Of a stretch of DNA of 64,000 nt, positions 35,957 to 44,724 are shown in pieces. Each line of letters begins with the position of its first letter. Positions within the stretch are counted from its first letter, which is position 1. Origin of the DNA: GWF2-38-69 sp965228125 (lineage in GTDB: Bacteria; Verrucomicrobiota; Lentisphaeria; Victivallales; GWF2-38-69); assembly GCA_965228125.1 (NCBI GenBank), contig OZ245791.1, positions 2,666,001 to 2,730,000 of the forward strand, written 5' to 3'. Position numbers and translations under genes: made by a program. The notes beneath the pieces were generated by a model. That model saw only the letters and a list, made by a program, of their open reading frames with translations, searched no databases and was not told the DNA's origin.

Positions 35957-36089
35957 ATTCTGCATGGTTGTCTGGATTGCCTGTGACACTGCATAATATT
36001 ATATTTCCTTTAAAGTACAAATATTCTGTATGGTCAAAGCGGCCTCTTATTTCAAACCAATAAATTAAAGACTCATAAAAAGAGGTAAT

Positions 36090-36995
36090 ATGACAAAGTC
36101 AATTTTGACGATCGCTGTTGTTGCTTCACTCATTTTTAGTGCTGTTGCTGCTGAAGAAGCAGTTAAAACACAAAACGATCAGGCTGCTCCTCTGCGTGTG
36201 GCTGAAATTGCTTCAATCTATAAGGGCGTGGTGATATTGGATGTAAAATTAGGAGAAGAGGTAAAGAAAGGGCAACTCCTTTTTCAGATGAACCAGGACA
36301 TTTTCGAAGCTCAAAAAAAATACTATGAAAATCTAGTTGACTTTACAAAAGGCGTGGCAGAGAAAGCAAAGGAACTTCAGGAAAAACATTCTATTTCCCT
36401 AGATGATTATCAACAATGCCAAAGAGACTATACTGCTGCTGAACAACAGTTGAAGAAGATAGAAGCGCAAATCGCATTCTCGAAATACTATGCGCCCTTT
36501 GATGGTACCGTAACCCAGATTATCAGATATGATGGCTCTGGGCTCGAAGATAATGCCCCAGAAATGTATGTGACTGAAGGGAAAGTCAATGTAGATACAG
36601 CAAATAAGACAACTCTTCTTTGTACCCGCTGGGCTGGTATTCTTGATGTCAAAGTGAAAGTTGACGAAAAAGTTAAGAAGGGCCAACTGCTTTTTAAAAC
36701 AGATATGGCAGATATAGAGGCTCAGAAACTATCTGACGCTAGCATAGAAAAATACAACAAAGCACTTTTCGAAAGAAGGTCAAAGCTTATAAAGACCCAT
36801 AGTGTTTCATTGTTGGATTATTATCAGTCAGAAGTTGATTATGAAAAGGCTCAGCTTGCTGTTAAGATAGATGATATTCAGATTAAGCAAAGCTCTGTAT
36901 ATTCACCATTCGATGGGGTCGTCACAAAAATATACCGTTTTTCAGGTTCAGGAAATGGAGAAGGAAAACCGGTATTGGAGATTACTGAAGAATAA
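36090..36995 (+). CDS. secreted protein with duplicated biotinyl-lipoyl/hairpin domain (HlyD-like, barrel-less)
   Basis: The 301-residue product has a signal peptide (about 1-21, ending AVAAEE). It then carries two copies of one module, about 35-160 and 170-299. Each holds a lipoyl half (VKKGQLLF is identical in both), a helical hairpin, and the returning lipoyl half (YAPFDGTVTQIIRYDGSG and YSPFDGVVTKIYRFSGSG). This is the core of a membrane-fusion protein, but the beta-barrel and membrane-proximal domains needed to dock to a pump are missing, and no transporter gene is next to it. AGAGG lies before the ATG. It may be an adaptor part acting in trans; function unknown. Confidence 0.75.
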   Translation: MTKSILTIAVVASLIFSAVAAEEAVKTQNDQAAPLRVAEIASIYKGVVILDVKLGEEVKKGQLLFQMNQDIFEAQKKYYENLVDFTKGVAEKAKELQEKHSISLDDYQQCQRDYTAAEQQLKKIEAQIAFSKYYAPFDGTVTQIIRYDGSGLEDNAPEMYVTEGKVNVDTANKTTLLCTRWAGILDVKVKVDEKVKKGQLLFKTDMADIEAQKLSDASIEKYNKALFERRSKLIKTHSVSLLDYYQSEVDYEKAQLAVKIDDIQIKQSSVYSPFDGVVTKIYRFSGSGNGEGKPVLEITEE

Positions 36996-37047
36996 TGGAG
37001 AGAGTTTAATATTTGAAGTTTTCAGGTAGTTTTGAAACTTTATGGCA

Positions 37048-37076
37048 TAAAAAAGGGGGCGGATAAACGCCCCTTT
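37048..37076 (-). terminator. intrinsic terminator after groL
   Basis: GGGGCG (37056-37061) and CGCCCC (37068-37073) form a GC-rich stem with a 6-base loop. On the minus strand the stem runs into six or more T residues (A run at 37048-37054). It ends the dnaK-groS-groL transcript and may also stop the convergent gene at 36090, since TTT follows on the plus strand. Confidence 0.88.
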
Positions 37077-37099
37077 AAACTTAATGGAAATGTGATGGA

Positions 37100-38746
37100 T
37101 TACATCATCCCGTCCATTCCACCCATGCCGCCCATTCCGCCAGGCCCTGGCATAGCAGGTTTATCCTTTTCAGGAAGTTCTGTTATTAGGCATTCTGTGG
37201 TGAGCAGAAGTCCTGAAATGGAAGAAGCATTCTGAAGAGCTGTTCTTGAAACTTTTGTAGGATCAATGATACCAGACTTAACCATGTCTGTGTATTCACC
37301 TTTGGCTACATCAAAGCCTTCATTGCCTTTTCTCTTCATTATTTCTTGAACGATGACAGAGCCTTCATAACCGCCGTTTATTGCAAGCTGGCGGACAGGT
37401 TCTTCAACAGCGCGTCTGATTATTTCTACGCCGATTGCTTCGTCTGCATCAGTAAGCTTGAGATTTTCCAAACCCTTAAGAGCGCGAATTAATGCTACGC
37501 CGCCTCCGGGAACGATACCTTCTTCTACAGCAGCTCTTGTGGCATGTAGAGCATCTTCTACTCTTGCTTTCTTTTCCTTCATTTCCGTTTCTGTAGCAGC
37601 ACCGACATTGATAACAGCTACGCCGCCTGCGAGCTTGGCAAGTCTTTCCTGGAGTTTTTCTCTGTCATAATCAGATGTTGTTTCTTCAATCTGTTTACGA
37701 ATCTGGTTAACTCTGGCGATAATATCGGATTGTTTGCCTGCGCCTTCAACGATTGTGGTGTTTTCTTTGTCGATCGTGACTCTCTTGGCTTTTCCAAGCA
37801 TATCTACTGTTACAGATTCGAGCTTGATGCCGATATCTTCAGTAACGCATTTTCCGCCGGTCAGAATAGCGATATCTTCAAGCATAGCTTTTCTGCGATC
37901 GCCGAATCCTGGAGCCTTGACTGCGCATACATTCAATGTGCCGCGGAGTTTATTAACTACGAGAGTTGCGAGAGCTTCGCCTTCTACATCTTCAGCGATA
38001 ATCAGGAAAGGTTTGCCCTGTTTTGCTACAGACTGGAGAAGCGGGAGCATATCATTAAGATTGCTGATTTTCTTTTCATATATGAGGATTAGAGCTTCTT
38101 CCAGGATAGCTTCCATATTTTCTGAGTTTGTTACAAAATAAGGAGAGAGATATCCTTTGTCAAACTGCATGCCTTCGACAACATCAAGAGTAGTTTCGAT
38201 AGTTTTTGCTTCTTCTACTGTGATTGTGCCGTCTTTGCCTACCTTATCCATAGCATCAGCAATAGTTTCGCCGATAGTGCTGTCGCCATTGGCTGAAATA
38301 GTAGCAACCTGGGCAATTTGTTCGCGATCTTCTACTTTTTTGCTGAAGTTGACAAGTTCTGCTACAATGGATTCTACAGCTTTGTCAATACCGCGTTTCA
38401 AACTCATTGGATTTGCGCCAGCTGTGACGTTTTTCAATCCCTGACGATATATTGCTTCTGCCAGGACTGTAGCCGTGGTTGTACCATCTCCGGCGATATC
38501 AGAAGTTTTGCTTGCAACTTCGCGAACCATCTGAGCACCCATGTTTTCAAAGGGGCATTCGAGTTCGATTTCCTTAGCTACTGATACGCCATCTTTAGTT
38601 ACTGTCGGTGAGCCGAATTTTTTATCCAAAACTACATTGCGCCCTTTTGGCCCAAGAGTAGCTTTTACAGCTCTGCTTAACTTTTCTACGCCGGCAAGAA
38701 GAGCGCGGCGAGCTTTGTCATCAAATAACAATTGTTTTGCACCCAT
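37100..38746 (-). CDS. groL: chaperonin GroEL
   Basis: The 548-residue 60-kDa chaperonin subunit forms the folding cage with GroES. Marks include the ATP-site stretch GPKGRNVVLDKK, AGDGTTTATVLAEAI with the catalytic Asp nearby, GGVAVINVGA and EEGIVPGGGVALIRA. The C-terminal tail ends in GGM repeats (GGMGGMGGMDGMM), typical of bacterial GroEL. AGGAG precedes the ATG. It follows groS by 28 bases and ends at a strong terminator. Confidence 0.98.
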   Translation of the reverse strand: MGAKQLLFDDKARRALLAGVEKLSRAVKATLGPKGRNVVLDKKFGSPTVTKDGVSVAKEIELECPFENMGAQMVREVASKTSDIAGDGTTTATVLAEAIYRQGLKNVTAGANPMSLKRGIDKAVESIVAELVNFSKKVEDREQIAQVATISANGDSTIGETIADAMDKVGKDGTITVEEAKTIETTLDVVEGMQFDKGYLSPYFVTNSENMEAILEEALILIYEKKISNLNDMLPLLQSVAKQGKPFLIIAEDVEGEALATLVVNKLRGTLNVCAVKAPGFGDRRKAMLEDIAILTGGKCVTEDIGIKLESVTVDMLGKAKRVTIDKENTTIVEGAGKQSDIIARVNQIRKQIEETTSDYDREKLQERLAKLAGGVAVINVGAATETEMKEKKARVEDALHATRAAVEEGIVPGGGVALIRALKGLENLKLTDADEAIGVEIIRRAVEEPVRQLAINGGYEGSVIVQEIMKRKGNEGFDVAKGEYTDMVKSGIIDPTKVSRTALQNASSISGLLLTTECLITELPEKDKPAMPGPGGMGGMGGMDGMM

Positions 38747-38774
38747 TTTTATATAACTCCTTTTCTTATTTAAA

Positions 38775-39065
38775 TTACTTAACTATTACAGCCTGTATGT
38801 CATCGGAATTCAAAATCTTGTATTCCTTGTCATCAAACTTTATTTCTGTGCCGCCGTATTTGCTGACTATAACAATATCGCCAACTTTTACTTCAAAAGG
38901 AAGTCTTTTGCCATTGTCGTCCAGCTTGCCTGTGCCGAGAGCTATTACTTTAGCTTCCTGTGGTTTTTCTTTTGCACTGTCGGGAATAAAAATTCCGCCT
39001 TTTACCTGTTCTTTTGCTTCGAGCGCTTCGACTAACACGCGATCGCCTAGTGGTTTAATGTTCAT
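38775..39065 (-). CDS. groS: co-chaperonin GroES
   Basis: The 96-residue lid of the chaperonin. PLGDRVLVEALE at the start, the mobile loop KGGIFIPDSAKEKP, and YGGTEIKFDDKEYKIL at the end are family marks. AAGGAGG lies before the ATG. It lies 56 bases after dnaK in the same direction; that gap holds only a 4-bp ACGC/GCGT stem (39099-39112) and an A/T-rich run, so transcription from dnaK into groSL is likely. Confidence 0.97.
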   Translation of the reverse strand: MNIKPLGDRVLVEALEAKEQVKGGIFIPDSAKEKPQEAKVIALGTGKLDDNGKRLPFEVKVGDIVIVSKYGGTEIKFDDKEYKILNSDDIQAVIVK

Positions 39066-39121
39066 TTTTCCTCCTTAAAGGTTTTTATTTTTTAGGATAC
39101 GCAAATTAGCGTTTATTTAAG

Positions 39122-41059
39122 TTATTTCTTTTCGTCATCAACTATTTCTGCATCTACAAAATCACCATTGGCCTTCTTTTCGTTAGAAGATCCTGCACTC
39201 TGTTCTCCATGACTATCTGTTGCTTGTTGGTCAGGAGCACCTGTTGCGCCTTGAGCAGCCTGTGCGTGCTTGTAGATTTCTTCGCCAAACTTCTGAAGAG
39301 TCTTTTCGAGCTCAGCCATAGTTTTCTTCATGCCTTCAGTGTCATCGGATTTGTGCTCTTCCTTAAGTTTATTAATAAGGCTTTGAACAGGGGCTTTGAC
39401 ATCTTCCGGTATCTTGTCACCGAATTCGGTCATTTGTTTTTCCGTCTGATAAATCATGGAATCAGCTTTGTTTCTAATTTCCACTTTCTCTCTATCTTGT
39501 TTATCCTGGTTTTCAAAAGCCTTTGCGTCATCAACCATTTTCTTGATTTCGTCATCGCTTAAGCCTGAGTTTGCAGTGATGGTTATTTTTTGTTCTTTAC
39601 CTGTCCCAAGGTCTTTTGCTGTCACGTGGAGTATCCCATTTGCATCTATGTCGAATATAACTTCGATTTGCGGCACTCCTCTTGGAGCTGGTGGGATTCC
39701 ATCAAGACGGAATCTGCCAATTGTCTTATTGTGAGCAGCCATTTCTCTTTCGCCTTGCAGAACATGAATATCAACGGATGGTTGACTGTCTGCGGCAGTA
39801 CTGAATACTTCCTTTTTCTTAGAAGGAATAGTAGTGTTTCTCTCAATCAATTTAGTGAATACACCACCAAGAGTTTCAATGCCCAGTGAAAGCGGAGTAA
39901 CATCGAGAAGAACTATGTCTTGAACCTGTCCGCCTAGAACTCCGCCCTGAACGGCAGCTCCGTATGCGACTACTTCATCAGGATTTACGCCTTTGTGCGG
40001 TTCTTTGCCAAAGAATTTTTTTACTATTTCATTGACTTTCGGCATTCTGGTCATACCGCCGACCATGATTACTTCATCTATATCTTTTTCTGAAAGTTTT
40101 GCATCTTTCAGACAATTCCTGACAGGCGGAATGGTTCTATTCAGCAAACCATCTACAAGCTGTTCGAGCTTTGGCCTGGTAAGAGTCATGGTTAAATGCT
40201 TTGGCCCAGATTGGTCAGCTGTAATAAAAGGAAGATTAATTTCAGTAGACTGGCTGCTTGAAAGTTCAATCTTTGCTTTTTCCGCAGCTTCTCTGAGCCT
40301 TTGGAGTGCCTGTGGGTCTTTTCTTAAGTCAATATTATTTTCTTTTTTAAAGTCTTCGGCAAGCCAATTCATTAGCTCAAGGTCAAAATCATCGCCGCCA
40401 AGGTGTGTGTCACCATTTGTGGCGTTAACTTCAAATACTCCATCTCCAAGCTCTAGAACTGATATATCAAATGTTCCGCCGCCAAGGTCGTAAACCGCAA
40501 CTTTTTCATCTTTTTTCTTATCTAAACCATAAGCCAGAGATGCAGCTGTAGGTTCATTTATAATCCTGAGAACTTCTAAACCTGCTATTTTGCCGGCATC
40601 TTTTGTGGCTTGTCTTTGGCTATCGTTGAAATAGGCTGGAACTGTAATAACAGCTTGTGTTATTTTTTCGCCAAGATATGTTTCCGCATCGGTTTTAAGT
40701 TTCTGGAGAATCATGGCTGAAATCTCCGGAGGAGAATAAGTTTTGTCTCCGGATTTTACATGGGCGTCTCCATTTTTAGCTTCGACCACTTCATAGGGGA
40801 CAAGTTCAATTTCATGCTTAACCTCGCTGAATTTTCTTCCCATAAAGCGTTTGATTGAAAAAATAGTGTTTTTTGGGTTTGTGACAGCCTGTCTCTTAGC
40901 TGTCTGCCCGACAAGCCTCTCACCATTTTTTGCGAAAGCGACTATAGAAGGCGTGGTTCTGGCGCCTTCAGCATTAGGTATAATTGTTACCTCACCTCTT
41001 TCCATTACAGCCATACAGCTGTTTGTAGTACCAAGGTCTATTCCTAGTATTTTACTCAT
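39122..41059 (-). CDS. dnaK: Hsp70 chaperone DnaK
   Basis: ATP-driven folding chaperone, 645 residues. The start GIDLGTTNSCMAVMERGE, the ATPase motifs YDLGGGTFDISVLELGDG and VGGMTRMPKV, the substrate-binding region TPLSLGIETLGG and a C-terminal tail ending VDAEIVDDEKK are all classic for DnaK. A GGAGG precedes the ATG. It is adjacent to groS-groL, an uncommon but known cluster. Neither dnaJ, grpE nor hrcA is in the window. Confidence 0.98.
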   Translation of the reverse strand: MSKILGIDLGTTNSCMAVMERGEVTIIPNAEGARTTPSIVAFAKNGERLVGQTAKRQAVTNPKNTIFSIKRFMGRKFSEVKHEIELVPYEVVEAKNGDAHVKSGDKTYSPPEISAMILQKLKTDAETYLGEKITQAVITVPAYFNDSQRQATKDAGKIAGLEVLRIINEPTAASLAYGLDKKKDEKVAVYDLGGGTFDISVLELGDGVFEVNATNGDTHLGGDDFDLELMNWLAEDFKKENNIDLRKDPQALQRLREAAEKAKIELSSSQSTEINLPFITADQSGPKHLTMTLTRPKLEQLVDGLLNRTIPPVRNCLKDAKLSEKDIDEVIMVGGMTRMPKVNEIVKKFFGKEPHKGVNPDEVVAYGAAVQGGVLGGQVQDIVLLDVTPLSLGIETLGGVFTKLIERNTTIPSKKKEVFSTAADSQPSVDIHVLQGEREMAAHNKTIGRFRLDGIPPAPRGVPQIEVIFDIDANGILHVTAKDLGTGKEQKITITANSGLSDDEIKKMVDDAKAFENQDKQDREKVEIRNKADSMIYQTEKQMTEFGDKIPEDVKAPVQSLINKLKEEHKSDDTEGMKKTMAELEKTLQKFGEEIYKHAQAAQGATGAPDQQATDSHGEQSAGSSNEKKANGDFVDAEIVDDEKK

Positions 41060-41360
41060 TTGAGTCCTCCAATTTAATTATTTCATTAGTAATTAATGAT
41101 GTTTTTGAGCAAATAGCGTGCCATAGTTTATTGTTATGTCATTAGGACTTTAATTTCATCTACTTGTGTATTTTTGCCGATTTAGGAAAAAGTATTTGTG
41201 ACCATGTGTTGAGCCAAAAATATTAAAAAGTGGGACATCATGTCTCATAAAAAATAAAACAAGCTGAATTTTAAATTAATAATAATCTTGCAAAGATTAG
41301 CAGGATTGATACCATAAAAGAGAGTGACTAAAGAAAAGCTAAACTTACGCAACAAGCCAA
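41060..41360. other. divergent intergenic region between dnaK and ftsW
   Basis: No gene is seen in these 301 bases. I looked for the CIRCE operator (TTAGCACTC-N9-GAGTGCTAA) and a sigma-32 box for dnaK and found neither. A 17-base near-palindrome, TGGGACATCATGTCTCA (41231-41247), one mismatch plus a central base, is the only symmetric site; it could be an operator. A weak plus-strand promoter candidate, TTGCAA-16-TACCAT, lies about 60 bases before ftsW. Confidence 0.4.
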
Positions 41361-42542
41361 ATGAGAAAACTTCCTTCGCTATCAGGATCCTCAGGAATAG
41401 AAACCCTATCTGAAAAAAGAGAATTCGCTACGGCAAAAAAATCCGGAACAGCCATTATATTTTTAGTGATGGCCATTGTTGTATTCGGAGTAATCATGCT
41501 TTATTCGACGACCTCCACAATGTCAGGTACCACAATGCTTTTAAAACAGGTAATGTGGATAATTGTCGGGATTTTTGCCGTGACTTTTATAAATACCGTA
41601 GGCTACAATGCTATTTTGCCTTATGCCAAATACATTCTTGCCGTCACATGGATGCTCCTGATTTTGGCTTTGTTTTGTAAGCCTATCAATGGTGCGTACA
41701 GATGGATACCTCTCCCGGGAGGTTTTGGGAATGTCCAACCTTCAGAGTTAGCAAAGATAGTTACAATCATGTTTCTTGCACATTACATTCCGAAGAATCA
41801 GAGAACCCTGAAATCTTCTATAAAAGCTTTGTTGTTTCCAGGATTTATGTGTGTTATTACTTTAATGCTGGTTCTTGCCGGGCACGATTTAGGTACTACT
41901 ATTCTCATAGCGGCGGTAATATGGATTATGTTGATGGTTTCCGGAGTCAAACTTCGATATATGCTTCCGCCAATCCTCCTATTACCATTGATACCCGTCT
42001 TTTTAAAATACGCAGATAAAATGAGATGGGCAAGAATTACATCATATCTAAGCCCCGAAGTTTACCAGAAAACAATAGGATATCAGCTTTGGTTTTCTAT
42101 ATTGGCTTTAGGTTCAGGGTCATGGACAGGGCTTGGGTTTGCCAAAAGCCGAATGAAAGCGCAATATCTGCCTGAATCCCATACGGATTTCATTTTGGCA
42201 ATAGTAGGGGAAGAACTCGGATTCATAGCCCTCTTACTTATTATATGTGCCTATATAACGTTTCTGTGCCTTTCTGTCTATATAAGCGCAAAAGCTAAGG
42301 ACAAAGAAGGAATGCTGTTAGGCTTTGGATGTGCAGTGATGATAAGTTTGCAGGCCATTATAAATATTGGTGTTATAAGCGGAGCTTTTCCTACCAAGGG
42401 GATGCCAGCGCCATTTATAAGTTATGGGGGAAGCAATATAATCGTCTGCTTGATCTGTGCAGGATTCATTCTGAGTATTTCAAATCCCAAAAAGACTGAA
42501 CAAGAGAAAATCAACAAAGGCGTGCAGCTAGGCAAAAACTAA
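41361..42542 (+). CDS. ftsW: FtsW/RodA-family peptidoglycan polymerase, FtsW-like
   Basis: SEDS-family glycosyltransferase polymerising peptidoglycan at the septum (FtsW) or side wall (RodA). The 393-residue product has a 26-residue cytoplasmic tail, then about ten membrane segments. WIPLPGGFGNVQPSELAK, LPESHTDFILAIVGEELG and FPTKGMPAPFISYGGSN are SEDS signatures; the first and last favour FtsW. No penicillin-binding protein gene is adjacent, so the pairing cannot be read from context. Its last four bases overlap the convergent rhaD. Confidence 0.85.
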   Translation: MRKLPSLSGSSGIETLSEKREFATAKKSGTAIIFLVMAIVVFGVIMLYSTTSTMSGTTMLLKQVMWIIVGIFAVTFINTVGYNAILPYAKYILAVTWMLLILALFCKPINGAYRWIPLPGGFGNVQPSELAKIVTIMFLAHYIPKNQRTLKSSIKALLFPGFMCVITLMLVLAGHDLGTTILIAAVIWIMLMVSGVKLRYMLPPILLLPLIPVFLKYADKMRWARITSYLSPEVYQKTIGYQLWFSILALGSGSWTGLGFAKSRMKAQYLPESHTDFILAIVGEELGFIALLLIICAYITFLCLSVYISAKAKDKEGMLLGFGCAVMISLQAIINIGVISGAFPTKGMPAPFISYGGSNIIVCLICAGFILSISNPKKTEQEKINKGVQLGKN

Positions 42543-43357
42543 ATTAAATGGTAGGTTCTTGCCAGTTCTTTGAGTTCACCTGATGTTAGGCCTCTGGGTT
42601 TGTAGTGAGCGGAAAGGCATTTAAGATATATTTCGCAGCCTTTATTTGCAACATCTATAAAGTCAAAGGCTTCAATAGCATCTTTGCCTGTGGCGATGGC
42701 TCCGTGTTTTGTCCAAACTGCAATATTTGATCTTTTTAGAGCATCGATTGTCAAATCGGCAAGAACCGAAGAACCTGGAACAGCATACTTGCATAAAGCT
42801 ACACCATCAGGGATAAAAAGCCTTACTTCCGGCAAGGTTGACCATATTGCAGAATTGAACTTTTTTTCATTCCGTCCGAACACGGGATGCAAAGAGAAGC
42901 ATATGAGTTCGGTTGGGTGAGTGTGAACTACAGCTCTGTCAGAGCTTCCGGCTTTGATTTTTTCCACATGGATTTTTACATGAGCTAGAAGTTCGCTAGT
43001 CGGCGTAACCTGTTTTTTTAGGTTGCCGCCCCAGAGGATATGGTAACAGGAAGCGTCTTCGTTGAATTTTATAATGCAGCAAGTGTTTTCAGCTTTTTTG
43101 AGTTCTCTGAGTCTTTCTCCTGTTCCTGTTATAAAGAAAACCATATTTGCCGCTTCTTTGGGAAAACCGCTAACGCTATTGTTCTTGCATACGCTTGCGT
43201 CAATAGCTGCAAGGGACACTATATCGGTAATATTCAATGAGATATTACCTCCATTGCGTTCTGCCCATCCTTTTTGCCAGAGAAATTCAGCTACCTCTGT
43301 AACTTTTTTGATTTCCTGTTTTACGGTTTTTCCAAAACCCATATCTTTAATCGACAT
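42539..43357 (-). CDS. rhaD: rhamnulose-1-phosphate aldolase
   Basis: Class II zinc aldolase that cleaves rhamnulose-1-phosphate to dihydroxyacetone phosphate and lactaldehyde. The 272-residue product has GWAERNGGNISL near the start (as in E. coli RhaD), the zinc site VVHTHPTE, and the third zinc histidine in WTKHGAIATGKD. Length fits RhaD. GGAG lies before the ATG. No other rhamnose gene (rhaA, rhaB, rhaS/R) is in the window, so it stands alone and might also act on fuculose-1-phosphate. Confidence 0.9.
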   Translation of the reverse strand: MSIKDMGFGKTVKQEIKKVTEVAEFLWQKGWAERNGGNISLNITDIVSLAAIDASVCKNNSVSGFPKEAANMVFFITGTGERLRELKKAENTCCIIKFNEDASCYHILWGGNLKKQVTPTSELLAHVKIHVEKIKAGSSDRAVVHTHPTELICFSLHPVFGRNEKKFNSAIWSTLPEVRLFIPDGVALCKYAVPGSSVLADLTIDALKRSNIAVWTKHGAIATGKDAIEAFDFIDVANKGCEIYLKCLSAHYKPRGLTSGELKELARTYHLI

Positions 43358-43537
43358 ATTGACTACTCCGTGGTGTTATGATAACTAGAACATATTTTAT
43401 AGTTTTGCAGATAGAAATTGCCTCATAAAAGGATTAAAAACCCTGCTTATTACATTAAAAAATCATTTAAATGCAACTTTACCATGATAGAATTAAAAAA
43501 ATAAAATTTTTACATCCAACCTCAAAAAGAATATTAG

Positions 43538-43912
43538 ATGTTTACATGTCTTTTGATATTTGCTGCAGGAGGAATCGGATCGCTCTGTAGATATTTTGTT
43601 TCGTTTCTAGTAGGGAGTTTTGCTAAGACTTCATTCCCTATAGGGACTCTGAGCGTCAACTTGATAGGGTCCTTCATGATGGGGATTAGTTTTGCTTTTT
43701 TTGAACATTTCGTATTATTATCGGAAGCCAAACTCGCAATTACAGTCGGTTTCCTTGGCGGGTTCACGACTTTTTCAACCTATGCTATGGAAACGACCAA
43801 CTTGCTCAGAGATAAAGAATACCGTATTTTTCTTTATAATATATTTATAAGCAATATATTTGGTTTAGTCTGCGTAATATTGGGAATGGGACTTATTGAA
43901 TTAATTATATAA
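43538..43912 (+). CDS. crcB: fluoride channel CrcB/Fluc, first subunit
   Basis: Small membrane protein (124 residues, four helices) that exports fluoride as a dual-topology dimer. Conserved parts: GGIGSLCRYFVS, the channel Asn in SVNLIGSFM and the Phe-box GGFTTFSTYAME. It is followed after 18 bases by a DUF190 gene and then by a second crcB, so this subunit probably pairs with the second as an oppositely oriented heterodimer. I found no match to the crcB fluoride riboswitch in the 180 bases upstream. Confidence 0.93.
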   Translation: MFTCLLIFAAGGIGSLCRYFVSFLVGSFAKTSFPIGTLSVNLIGSFMMGISFAFFEHFVLLSEAKLAITVGFLGGFTTFSTYAMETTNLLRDKEYRIFLYNIFISNIFGLVCVILGMGLIELII

Positions 43913-43930
43913 TGACAAAGAGGTACTAAA

Positions 43931-44284
43931 ATGCATTTACCCGAACAAGCCATGCTCCTTAGGATATATGTTCTGGAAACCACTAAACACAAAGGGAGTC
44001 CGCTATACGAATTAATAGTTTTCAAGGCGAAAGAATTGAATTTAGCGGGTGCCACGGTATTAAGAGGTATAATGGGATTTGATTCAGGAAGCAAAATCCA
44101 CAGCAGCAAAATGCTTTCTATCTCTCAAGATTTGCCACTGGTTGTCGAAGTAATTGAGACCAAAGAGAATATAGACAGATTCATGCCTTTCGTAAATGAA
44201 TTATTCGAAGGAACTACTCATCCCGGACTAGTAACATTGGAAGAGATCAAAGTCATAAAATACAAACCTACTCAGGCACAATAA
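43931..44284 (+). CDS. DUF190 (PII-like) protein between two crcB genes
   Basis: The 117-residue soluble protein matches DUF190, a PII-like ferredoxin-fold family often found beside crcB. LLRIYVLETTKHKGSPLYELIV and the central GATVLRGIMGFDSGSKIHS are its characteristic stretches. It is not known to be a channel part; regulation or sensing of fluoride stress is inferred from constant association. It lies 18 bases after crcB-1 and 35 before crcB-2. Confidence 0.9.
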   Translation: MHLPEQAMLLRIYVLETTKHKGSPLYELIVFKAKELNLAGATVLRGIMGFDSGSKIHSSKMLSISQDLPLVVEVIETKENIDRFMPFVNELFEGTTHPGLVTLEEIKVIKYKPTQAQ

Positions 44285-44319
44285 CCAGACTGTGATATTT
44301 ATAAAAGATTGAGATAAAC

Positions 44320-44712
44320 ATGCTGAAGTATTTTTGCATATTTTTGGGAGGGGGAGCAGGTTCGGTTTGCCGTTATCTTGTCTCTGCACTTATGGGGCAT
44401 GTTGCCCATACTTCTTTTCCGCCTGGCACTCTTACTGTCAATCTGATTGGATCTTTCATCATTGGAGTATTGTTTGAACTCTTTGACCGTTTCCTTGTCC
44501 CTACAGAAGTAAGGCTTTTGCTTACTACGGGATTTCTGGGAGGTTTTACTACATTCTCATCATTTGCTTTGGACAACAGCTTGTTATTAGAAAATGCAAA
44601 ATACCATTCTATGCTTCAGGATATGTTTATTCACAATATCGCAGGAATACTTTGTGTGATAGCAGGCATAATGCTTGTCAAAATTTTATTAAGAAGAAAT
44701 AAACTGGCTTAA
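44320..44712 (+). CDS. crcB: fluoride channel CrcB/Fluc, second subunit
   Basis: The 130-residue four-helix protein carries GGAGSVCRYLVS, the channel Asn in TVNLIGSFIIG and the Phe-box GGFTTFSSFALD. Its helices match the first CrcB closely but charge differs at the ends (C-terminus ends KILLRRNKLA), which favours opposite topology and a heterodimeric Fluc. It is followed after 12 bases by the metallophosphoesterase-rubrerythrin fusion gene. Confidence 0.93.
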   Translation: MLKYFCIFLGGGAGSVCRYLVSALMGHVAHTSFPPGTLTVNLIGSFIIGVLFELFDRFLVPTEVRLLLTTGFLGGFTTFSSFALDNSLLLENAKYHSMLQDMFIHNIAGILCVIAGIMLVKILLRRNKLA

Positions 44713-44724
44713 CAAGGTGTTTTT

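Noticed and set aside
37458..38584. Several long plus-strand open frames opposite groL
   Set aside because: They are shadows of the chaperonin gene; they have no ribosome site and no recognisable product.
41060..41360. CIRCE operator or sigma-32 promoter for dnaK
   Set aside because: Neither TTAGCACTC-N9-GAGTGCTAA nor CTTGAA-N-CCCCAT is present on the minus strand.
43358..43537. Fluoride riboswitch before the crcB operon
   Set aside because: I could not find the conserved crcB RNA segments (GATGG...TTC, GCTGATGGCTTC) in this stretch.
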